Assembly (NCBI GenBank): GCA_902768125.1
Contig: CACXKA010000023.1
Span: forward strand, 1-35,906
DNA from: an uncultured Bacteroidales bacterium
GTDB lineage: Bacteria > Bacteroidota > Bacteroidia > Bacteroidales > Bacteroidaceae
Length of the DNA: 35,906 nucleotides
Direction of reading: 5' to 3'
Made by a program: the position numbers and the translations under genes. Positions within the stretch are counted from its first letter, which is position 1. Every line of letters starts with the position of its first letter. The notes beneath the pieces were generated by a model. That model was not told where the DNA came from. It made no database searches and worked only from the letters and a program-made list of their open reading frames with translations. Shown in pieces: positions 1-5,912 of the stretch.

Positions 1-99
1 GCTCCTGGCAGCATCAACTACGAGATTGGCAACTCCATGCAGGAGTCATCCAGCACGAAGCACCGCGCACGTTTCAGCTTCCGTCGCCATCGCCGCTAA
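1..99 (+). CDS. C-terminal end of an unidentified protein (5' truncated by the window edge)
   Basis: An open frame enters from the left edge in frame 1 and stops with TAA at 97-99, giving 32 residues. The tail is rich in Ser and then strongly basic, ending ...RARFSFRRHRR. I do not recognise the family from so short a piece. A rho-independent terminator follows at 141-177, which supports this being the genuine 3' end of a plus-strand transcription unit. Codon use resembles that of the neighbouring genes. Confidence 0.6.
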   Translation, partial: APGSINYEIGNSMQESSSTKHRARFSFRRHRR

Positions 100-140
100 A
101 TCACACTCGAACCATCTCTGAAATTATACAACAACATTGA

Positions 141-177
141 GAAGAGGAGGTCTCCATTTCGGAGCCTCTTCTTTTCT
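141..177 (+). terminator. Rho-independent terminator after the left-edge gene
   Basis: GAAGAGG and CTCC pair with GGAG and CCTCTTC, with a small bulge on the left arm and a short ATTTC loop, followed by TTTTCTT. It lies 40 bp after the stop codon at 97-99. Confidence 0.7.
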
Positions 178-202
178 TATATTACCCCAATGGTATATCC
201 AT

Positions 203-286
203 TTTGAAAGTTTCAAAAATAATTTCCCAAGTTTCAAAAAATTTTTCTAAAGTTTGAAAAAATAATTCTAAACTTTCAAAATTTAT
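203..286. repeat. Four tandem 21-bp AT-rich units
   Basis: Four contiguous units of exactly 21 bp lie at 203-223, 224-244, 245-265 and 266-286. They share the pattern TTYyMAAgTTTSAAAA. A more degenerate fifth unit may precede them. The unit closely resembles the 21-bp unit at 13442-13462 (TTCCAAAGTTTGGAATATAA). Read on the minus strand, the array stays open as 7-residue F-x-x-L-E-x-F repeats. An in-frame stop lies immediately upstream and no ATG/GTG start is available, so coding is unlikely here. The stretch 178-510 has no gene; it holds this array, the phased GTTTAA motifs and the hsp20 leader. Confidence 0.8.
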
Positions 287-354
287 TTTCCTCTAGGGGG
301 AAATAGAAAAAGAGTTAGGGGAAAGACAAAAAGTCAGCCGTTGGCAGAAAGACA

Positions 355-401
355 GTTTAAGGGAGTTTAAATGAGGGTGGCGAAGGTTTAACGGAGTTTA
401 A
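355..401. repeat. Helically phased GTTTAA motifs upstream of hsp20
   Basis: GTTTAA occurs at 355-360, 365-370, 386-391 and 396-401, so the start-to-start spacings are 10, 21 and 10 bp. All four copies therefore face the same side of the helix. They lie about 110-155 bp upstream of the hsp20 start and could be protein-binding sites or a bend. The function is not known. Confidence 0.55.
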
Positions 402-510
402 AAGTGTTGACAAAGTGACAGTTAGGCATGAGAGTTGCCTTGAGGATAGGCAGAAATTGAAGTGAAAACAACTAATAAACTAAACAACTAAAAATTAGGA
501 GGACAAAACT

Positions 511-968
511 ATGATGCCTACAGTTTATTCAACACGTAATCAGGGATGGATCCCTTCATTGTTTAACGATTTCTTCGATGACAACTGGATGCCAACCATT
601 AAATATCAAGGAACGACTCCAGCCATCAATGTATCGGAGGACAAAACAGCGTACAAAGTAGAAGTGGCTGCTCCTGGCTGGCTGCTCCTGGCATGACCAA
701 GGATGACTTCAAGATCCAGCTCACCAATGACGGTGATATCGTCATCAGCATGGAAAAGAAGGCTGAAAACAAAGAGGGTGGCGACAAGAAGACCTATCTG
801 CGCAGAGAGTTCAGCTACAGCAAGTTCGAGCAGAGATTCTCTTTGCCTGACAATGTGGAAAAGGCTAAAATCACAGCTGGTATGACCGACGGTGTGCTGA
901 CCATCGACATTCCGAAGAAGACGGAAGAGGAGAAGGCGAAAGAGACGCTGAACATCGAAATCAAGTAA
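511..968 (+). pseudogene. hsp20: Small heat-shock protein Hsp20, split by a 14-bp tandem duplication
   Basis: This is an alpha-crystallin-type holdase chaperone gene in two frames. The first part (511-696) encodes the N-terminal arm and the start of the crystallin domain (AINVSEDKTAYKVEVAAPG). It then runs into a TGA at 694-696. The second part (693-968) begins MTKDDFKIQ and carries the rest of the domain, including the conserved GVLTIDIPK near the C terminus. The break is caused by TGGCTGCTCCTGGC being present twice in direct tandem (665-678 and 679-692). Removing one copy joins the halves into a 147-residue protein, the usual length for Bacteroidetes Hsp20. A strong AGGAGG ribosome site (about 496-501) precedes the ATG at 511. 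The halves overlap as ATGA (693-696), which could allow translational coupling. Whether this is a true mutation, a phase-variable state or an assembly error cannot be told from sequence alone. Confidence 0.9.
665..692 (+). repeat. 14-bp perfect tandem duplication inside hsp20
   Basis: TGGCTGCTCCTGGC occurs at 665-678 and again at 679-692 with no spacer and no mismatch. Fourteen bases shift the reading frame by two, producing the premature TGA at 694-696. Confidence 0.95.
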
Positions 969-1008
969 CCACTAAAACATGGTTATTGATTGCCTACGAA
1001 ATGAATGG

Positions 1009-1045
1009 AAAGGATGTGCCCGATGGTGCATCCTTTTTGTTTTTC
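1009..1045 (+). terminator. Terminator after hsp20
   Basis: AAAGGATG pairs with CATCCTTT around a loop, followed by a T-rich run (TTGTTTTTC). It lies about 40 bp after the hsp20 stop. Confidence 0.7.
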
Positions 1046-1064
1046 TATATTATTAAGGAGAAAA

Positions 1065-1097
1065 TTGTGGATTTCTCATAGAAAAAGCGTACCTTTG
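1065..1097 (+). promoter_or_regulatory. Bacteroidetes-type promoter for rfbB
   Basis: TTG at 1065-1067 is followed after 22 bp by TACCTTTG at 1090-1097, matching the -33 / -7 (TAnnTTTG) arrangement. It lies about 35 bp before the rfbB start. Confidence 0.7.
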
Positions 1098-1132
1098 CAC
1101 ACAAATAAAAAACGGAATATTTCTATAACGTT

Positions 1133-2275
1133 ATGGAATTCAAGAGAAACATTGTGATCACAGGTGGTGCCGGCTTCATTGGCAGCCATGTGGTTCGTCT
1201 GTTTGTGAACAAGTATCCTGAGTACAAAATCATCAACCTCGACAAGCTGACTTATGCAGGTAACCTCGCCAATCTGAAGGATGTGGAGGACAAGCCGAAC
1301 TATAAGTTTGTCAAGATGGACATCTGCGACTTTGATGCATTCTACCAGCTGATGCAGAACGAGAAGATTGACGGTATCATCCACCTGGCAGCAGAAAGTC
1401 ATGTGGATAGAAGCATCAAGGATCCATTCACTTTTGCCCGTACCAATGTGATGGGTACACTCTCGCTGTTGCAGGCTGCCAAGTTGTATTGGGAAAGTCT
1501 GCCTGAGAAATATGAGGGCAAGCGTTTCTATCATATCTCTACGGATGAGGTATATGGTGCCCTACAACTGACCAACCCTGAGGGTGTGGAGAGTCCGTTC
1601 ACCACAACGGCTTCGAGTGCTGAGCATCATGCGGCTTACGGCAAGGATTTCTTCTTGGAGACCACCAAATACAATCCCCACTCTCCTTACAGTGCTTCGA
1701 AGGCAAGCAGTGACCACTTTGTACGTGCCTACCACGACACTTACGGCATGCCGACCATCGTGACGAACTGCTCGAACAACTATGGTCCTTACCAGTTTCC
1801 GGAGAAGCTGATTCCGTTGTTCATCAACAACATCCGTCACCGCAAGCCACTGCCTGTGTATGGTAAGGGTGAGAACGTGCGTGACTGGCTCTATGTGGTG
1901 GATCATGCCCGTGCCATCGACACTATCTTCCACAATGGAAAGATTGCTGAGACTTACAATATCGGTGGCTTCAACGAGTGGAAGAACATCGACATCATCA
2001 AGGTGGTCATCAAGACGGTTGACCGTCTGCTGGGTCGCCCTGAAGGTGCTGACCTTGACCTCATCACTTATGTGACTGACCGTCTGGGTCACGATGCCCG
2101 CTATGCCATCGACTCGCGCAAGTTGCAGAAGGAATTGGGCTGGGAGCCTTCACTCCAGTTTGAGGAGGGCATCGAGAAGACGGTGAAGTGGTACTTGGAG
2201 AACGAAGCTTGGATGGACAACATCACCAGCGGCGAATACGAGAAGTACTACGATGACATGTATAAGGGCAGGTAA
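1133..2275 (+). CDS. rfbB: dTDP-glucose 4,6-dehydratase
   Basis: This cytoplasmic enzyme converts dTDP-D-glucose to dTDP-4-keto-6-deoxy-D-glucose, the second step of dTDP-L-rhamnose synthesis for surface glycans. It is an extended short-chain dehydrogenase. The NAD-binding GGAGFIGSH motif lies at residues 11-19, the STDEVYG segment at 136-142 holds the Thr-Asp-Glu catalytic set, and YSASK at 186-190 supplies the catalytic Tyr/Lys pair. At 380 residues it is somewhat longer than the roughly 350-360 of enterobacterial RfbB. The extra length is an insertion at about 147-180, between the TDE and YxxxK motifs. The start ATG is preceded by a good promoter at 1065-1097. rmlA, rmlC and rmlD are not in the window, so the gene is detached from the rest of the pathway here. 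A small redox-type gene follows 19 bp downstream. Confidence 0.95.
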   Translation: MEFKRNIVITGGAGFIGSHVVRLFVNKYPEYKIINLDKLTYAGNLANLKDVEDKPNYKFVKMDICDFDAFYQLMQNEKIDGIIHLAAESHVDRSIKDPFTFARTNVMGTLSLLQAAKLYWESLPEKYEGKRFYHISTDEVYGALQLTNPEGVESPFTTTASSAEHHAAYGKDFFLETTKYNPHSPYSASKASSDHFVRAYHDTYGMPTIVTNCSNNYGPYQFPEKLIPLFINNIRHRKPLPVYGKGENVRDWLYVVDHARAIDTIFHNGKIAETYNIGGFNEWKNIDIIKVVIKTVDRLLGRPEGADLDLITYVTDRLGHDARYAIDSRKLQKELGWEPSLQFEEGIEKTVKWYLENEAWMDNITSGEYEKYYDDMYKGR

Positions 2276-2294
2276 AGGTTAAAGGTTAAAGAGC

Positions 2295-2786
2295 ATGAAC
2301 ACAGAGGAACGGGTAGCCAAGGGGGTAGAAGCCTTTAAGCAAGGATATAATTGTGCCCAAGCCGTTGTGCTGGCGTTTGCCGATCACTACGGGCTGGAAG
2401 AATCGTTTGCTGCCCATATCTCCAGTTCGTTTGGTGGAGGTATCGGACGCATGCGAGAGACCTGCGGTGCTGCCTGCGGTATGTTCATGTTGGCAGGATT
2501 GGAGGTGAAAGGTGATTATCCTGACCCTGAACTGAAGAAGCAAAACTACGAAGTGGTACAACGTCTGGCGAACGACTTCAAAGCGGAGACAGGCTCCATC
2601 ATCTGCAAGGAACTGCTGGGACTGAACAAGCAACGTGCAGATGGCACTATCCCCGAAATCAAGATTGTTGCCACCCCTGAGGCTCGCACAGCCGATTACT
2701 ACAAGAAACGACCTTGTGTGCGGATGGTGGAAACGGCTATCCGAATCTACTGCAACTACTTAGAAGAGAAAAAGAAAGAGGATTGA
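2295..2786 (+). CDS. C_GCAxxG_C_C family protein (putative redox protein)
   Basis: This 163-residue protein has the spaced cysteines that define the C_GCAxxG_C_C family: Cys20 (GYNCAQAV), Cys57 and Cys61 (TCGAACG), Cys104 (IICKELLG), Cys141 (RPCVRMV) and a further Cys153. The glycine-rich SSFGGGIGRM precedes the central pair. Family members are thought to bind a metal or act in redox chemistry, but no reaction is established. It starts 19 bp after rfbB, probably in the same transcript. A strong bidirectional terminator overlaps its stop codon. No signal peptide is visible, so it is probably cytoplasmic. Confidence 0.85.
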   Translation: MNTEERVAKGVEAFKQGYNCAQAVVLAFADHYGLEESFAAHISSSFGGGIGRMRETCGAACGMFMLAGLEVKGDYPDPELKKQNYEVVQRLANDFKAETGSIICKELLGLNKQRADGTIPEIKIVATPEARTADYYKKRPCVRMVETAIRIYCNYLEEKKKED

Positions 2787-2810
2787 CAACGGCGTCAATC
2801 CTCTTTTATT
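2775..2810. terminator. Bidirectional terminator between convergent genes
   Basis: The 13-bp arms AAAGAGGATTGAC (2775-2787) and GTCAATCCTCTTT (2794-2806) pair around a 6-base loop. T-rich sequence follows on the plus strand, and an A-rich run (T-rich on the minus strand) precedes the left arm. The stop codon of the plus-strand gene lies in the left arm. It can serve both that gene and korB. Confidence 0.85.
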
Positions 2811-2827
2811 TATGTACAAGGTGAATC

Positions 2828-3832
2828 TTATTTCACCTCCCAGATGTCGTTCGTCTCCAGCAACTCAGCGAAGTTGTGATACTTCTTCTGTGCCTTCACC
2901 TCCTCAATCTGAGCCGTCACACAGTCATCGTAGGTAGGTGCGTCCACATCACGAATGACACCGAGTGCCACAGGGAAGCCGTCGCCGTTACCCATCAAGG
3001 CAAGCTTGAGCTGGAGGGTGTTGTCCTCGCAATGAGCGTCATGCACCAGGATGTCCTTCTCTGTGATGCCGTTCTCGCCAATCTTCACCACCTTCAAGCC
3101 AAAGCCTTCCTGCATGAGACCAAACTCGTTGTTCTCACCGAAGATGAGGGGTTTGCCGTGCTGCACATAGATGGCGTTCTTGGCACGTCCCTCCTTGCTA
3201 TACACAGCATCGTGCGTACCATTATTGAAGATGACGCAGTTCTGCAAAATCTCACACACAGCCGCACCCTTATGGTTGTAGGCAGCCTTCAGGATTTCCA
3301 CGGTGCCAGGAGCATCTGTGGCAACGGCACGTGCAAAGAAATGTCCGCGGGCACCAAAGCAGAGTTCAGCAGGACGGAATGGGTCTTCCACCGTTCCGTA
3401 AGGACTGGACTTCGACACAAATCCACGTGGAGAAGTAGGTGAGTACTGACCCTTTGTCAAACCGTAGATACGGTTGTTCAACAGAATCATGTTAAGGTTG
3501 ATGTTACGACGATTCGCATGGATGAAATGATTACCACCGATTGCGAGTCCGTCACCATCACCGCTGACCTGCCATACGGTCAGGTCAGGGTTGGCAACCT
3601 TCGCACCTGTTGCGATAGCTGCTGCACGTCCATGAATGGTGTTCATACCATACGTTGCCATGTAATGAGGCAGACGTGAAGAACAACCGATACCTGAAAT
3701 CACGGCTGTATTCCAAGGCTCCACACCAATCTCTGCCATTGCTTTATGCAACGAGGCAAGGAAGAAGTGGTCACCACATCCAGGACACCAACGTGGCTGT
3801 CCCTTCTTAAAATCTTGAGCTGTATATGCCAT
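2828..3832 (-). CDS. korB: 2-oxoacid:ferredoxin oxidoreductase, beta subunit (KorB-type)
   Basis: This is the thiamine-pyrophosphate-binding half of an enzyme that oxidatively decarboxylates a 2-oxoacid to acyl-CoA while reducing ferredoxin; 2-oxoglutarate is the likely substrate. The 334 residues show CPGCGDH at 16-22, GIGCSS around Cys50, and a TPP motif from GDGDG (91-95) to NN (119-120). Cys16, Cys19, Cys50 and Cys199 are plausible ligands of the single 4Fe-4S cluster of this family. It lies 17 bp downstream of korA, so the two form an operon. No ferredoxin-like KorD or extra KorC gene is present, so gamma and alpha functions reside in the larger KorA. The substrate is assigned from family resemblance; a related 2-oxoacid cannot be excluded. 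Confidence 0.9.
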   Translation of the reverse strand: MAYTAQDFKKGQPRWCPGCGDHFFLASLHKAMAEIGVEPWNTAVISGIGCSSRLPHYMATYGMNTIHGRAAAIATGAKVANPDLTVWQVSGDGDGLAIGGNHFIHANRRNINLNMILLNNRIYGLTKGQYSPTSPRGFVSKSSPYGTVEDPFRPAELCFGARGHFFARAVATDAPGTVEILKAAYNHKGAAVCEILQNCVIFNNGTHDAVYSKEGRAKNAIYVQHGKPLIFGENNEFGLMQEGFGLKVVKIGENGITEKDILVHDAHCEDNTLQLKLALMGNGDGFPVALGVIRDVDAPTYDDCVTAQIEEVKAQKKYHNFAELLETNDIWEVK

Positions 3833-3849
3833 AGTGTATGTCCTTTCTT

Positions 3850-5700
3850 TTACTTGTTAATAATCTCATTGAAAGCCTCTACAAGTTCTGCCACCACGAA
3901 GGGTTGTCCCTTTACTTGGTTGAACTGTTCTGGAACAAAGTTGTCCACCTTCATGCGGAGCCAACCAGCGAGTTGACCCATGTTCTGTTCGGCAACCACC
4001 ACCTTCTTGTACTTCTTCAACACCTCTGCTGCATTCTTTGGCAGTGGGTTGATGTACTTGAAGTGAGCCAATGCCACCTTCTTGCCTTGAGCACGAAGCT
4101 CGTCCATTGCAGCGTGGAGGTGTCCGTAAGTGCCACCAAAACCTACGATGAGGAGGTCGGCATCGTCTTTGTCACCCAACACTTCAAGGTCAGGAACTTG
4201 AATCTTATTGATTTTCTCCTGACGCAGATGAGTCATGAGGTCGTGGTTCTCAGGATCGGTGGAGATGGCACCCGTCTTGTTGTCCTTCTCCAAACCACCA
4301 AGGATGTGCTGGAAGCCTTCGCGACCAGGCACTGCCCAATAGCGCACACCTGTCTCTGGATTGCGAAGATAAGGCGCCCAAGAGCCCTTCAGTTCCTCAG
4401 GAACGTAAGGAGGATTGATGGCTGGATAGTCAGCGAGGTTTGGCAGTTTGAAGGCTGCAGAACCATTTGCCACATAAGCATCAGTCATGAGGATGACAGG
4501 AGTCATGTGCTCCAACGCCATCTTGGCTGCTGCATAAGCTGCATCGAAGCAGTCTGTGGGTGAGGTGGCTGCAATGACAGGCATTGGGCTTTCACCGTTA
4601 CGTCCGAAGAGAGCCTGCAAAAGGTCGGTCTGCTCTGACTTCGTAGGAAGACCCGTAGCAGGACCACCACGCTGTACATCAAGCACCACAAGTGGCAACT
4701 CCATGATGACAGCGAGATTCATTGCTTCACTCTTCAAGCAAATGCCAGGACCAGAAGTGGAAGTCACACCCAGTGCACCAGCAAATGAAGCACCGACAGC
4801 TGAAGCACATCCAGCAATCTCGTCCTCACACTGAACGGTGGTGACGCCTAATGACTTGTGCTTAGAAAGCTCATGCAACACATCCGTTGCAGGGGTGATA
4901 GGATAAGAACCAAGATAGAGTTTCAGGCCAGCCTTTTCAGCAGCAGCGATAAAGCCGTAAGCCGTTGCCTTATTACCTGTGATGTCCATATAGCGTCCAG
5001 GCACCTTGTTCTTTGTTTCAATGCGATAAACATTGGCAACGCTGGAATGTGTATTGTGTCCGTAGTCATAACCTGCCTGAATCACCTTGATGTTTGCCTC
5101 TGCCACACCTGGCTTCTTGGCAAACTTATCCTTCAAGAAATTGAAAGCGATGTTGAGGTCACGGTCAAAGAGCCAGCAAACGAGTCCAAGGGCGAACATG
5201 TTACGGCACTTCAGCATTGCTTTCACATCCATACCGCTATCTGCCAGACAATCCTTCACCATCTGTGTGATGGGGCAGGCAATCACACGATCAGGGTCAA
5301 TGCCCATCTCACCAAGATAGTCCTCTGTGGCAAATGCAGCCTTCTTCAGGTCAGCAGGACCGAAAGAGTCTGTGTCGATGATGATGGCAGCACCTGGCTT
5401 CGCATACTTATATTGAGTCTTCAGGGCAGCAGCATTCATGGCAACGAGCACATCGCACTTGTCACCTGGCGTATAAACCATATCGGCACCGATATGCACC
5501 TGGAAACCACTCACACCCGTCAGCGAGCCTTGAGGGGCACGGATATCGGCTGGATAATCTGGAAAAGTACTGATACTGTTACCTACAGTGGCTGACACTG
5601 TAGAGAAGATGTTTCCGGCCAACTGCATACCGTCACCGGAGTCACCCGAAAAGCGAACCGCCACTTCAGCGAGTTCCTTCACTTCCAATTTTTCTCCCAT
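3850..5700 (-). CDS. korA: 2-oxoacid:ferredoxin oxidoreductase, fused gamma-alpha subunit (KorA-type)
   Basis: This is the partner of KorB in 2-oxoacid oxidation, probably the 2-oxoglutarate step of the branched TCA pathway in this anaerobe. In 616 residues the gamma domain comes first (about 10-190, with FSGDSGDGMQLAGN near the N terminus). The alpha, pyrimidine-binding and transketolase-like domains follow (about 230-600, including LGSYPITPATDVLHELSKH, the TSTSGPG loop and a GGPATGLPTK segment). This fused architecture is the common long KorA form. The ATG at 5700 is preceded by a promoter at 5800-5830 and a roughly 90-base leader holding an 8-bp hairpin. korB follows after 17 bp. Confidence 0.92.
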   Translation of the reverse strand: MGEKLEVKELAEVAVRFSGDSGDGMQLAGNIFSTVSATVGNSISTFPDYPADIRAPQGSLTGVSGFQVHIGADMVYTPGDKCDVLVAMNAAALKTQYKYAKPGAAIIIDTDSFGPADLKKAAFATEDYLGEMGIDPDRVIACPITQMVKDCLADSGMDVKAMLKCRNMFALGLVCWLFDRDLNIAFNFLKDKFAKKPGVAEANIKVIQAGYDYGHNTHSSVANVYRIETKNKVPGRYMDITGNKATAYGFIAAAEKAGLKLYLGSYPITPATDVLHELSKHKSLGVTTVQCEDEIAGCASAVGASFAGALGVTSTSGPGICLKSEAMNLAVIMELPLVVLDVQRGGPATGLPTKSEQTDLLQALFGRNGESPMPVIAATSPTDCFDAAYAAAKMALEHMTPVILMTDAYVANGSAAFKLPNLADYPAINPPYVPEELKGSWAPYLRNPETGVRYWAVPGREGFQHILGGLEKDNKTGAISTDPENHDLMTHLRQEKINKIQVPDLEVLGDKDDADLLIVGFGGTYGHLHAAMDELRAQGKKVALAHFKYINPLPKNAAEVLKKYKKVVVAEQNMGQLAGWLRMKVDNFVPEQFNQVKGQPFVVAELVEAFNEIINK

Positions 5701-5759
5701 AAGCCTATTATGTTTATGTTGTTTCTTTTAATGCTTAAATAAACCTTTTGTTCGTGCTT

Positions 5760-5789
5760 TTGATAGCATCATTCATTGTCCGCTATCAA
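5760..5789 (-). promoter_or_regulatory. 8-bp inverted repeat in the korA leader
   Basis: TTGATAGC (5760-5767) and GCTATCAA (5782-5789) form a perfect inverted repeat around 14 bp. It sits just downstream of the predicted korA transcription start and about 60-90 bases before the start codon. It could be an operator or an RNA hairpin; there is no T-run on the minus-strand side, so it is not a standard terminator. Confidence 0.5.
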
Positions 5790-5799
5790 TTTGCGACTG

Positions 5800-5830
5800 C
5801 AAAGTTACGTTTTCTTTTCATTTTGACCAA
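5800..5830 (-). promoter_or_regulatory. Promoter for korAB
   Basis: On the minus strand, TTG (plus 5828-5830) is followed after 20 bp by TAACTTTG (plus 5800-5807). It is back to back with the GH127 promoter at 5846-5877. Confidence 0.75.
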
Positions 5831-5845
5831 ATTTCTCTTTTATTA

Positions 5846-5877
5846 TTGTATAAAAAGAAAGGAAATTGCTACCTTTG
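5846..5877 (+). promoter_or_regulatory. Promoter for the GH127 gene
   Basis: TTG at 5846-5848 is followed after 21 bp by TACCTTTG at 5870-5877. It lies 35 bp before the ATG at 5913, which supports that start over the upstream in-frame ATG at 5748. Confidence 0.75.
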
Positions 5878-5912
5878 CAAACAAAACTAACTTATTGAAA
5901 ACCTATATTTCA

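Noticed and set aside
203-286. CRISPR array
   Set aside because: The units are contiguous with no unique spacers, are diverged from each other, and no cas gene is nearby.
5748-5912. Upstream start for the GH127 protein adding 55 residues
   Set aside because: The extension spans the predicted promoter (5846-5877), and a normal signal peptide begins at 5913.
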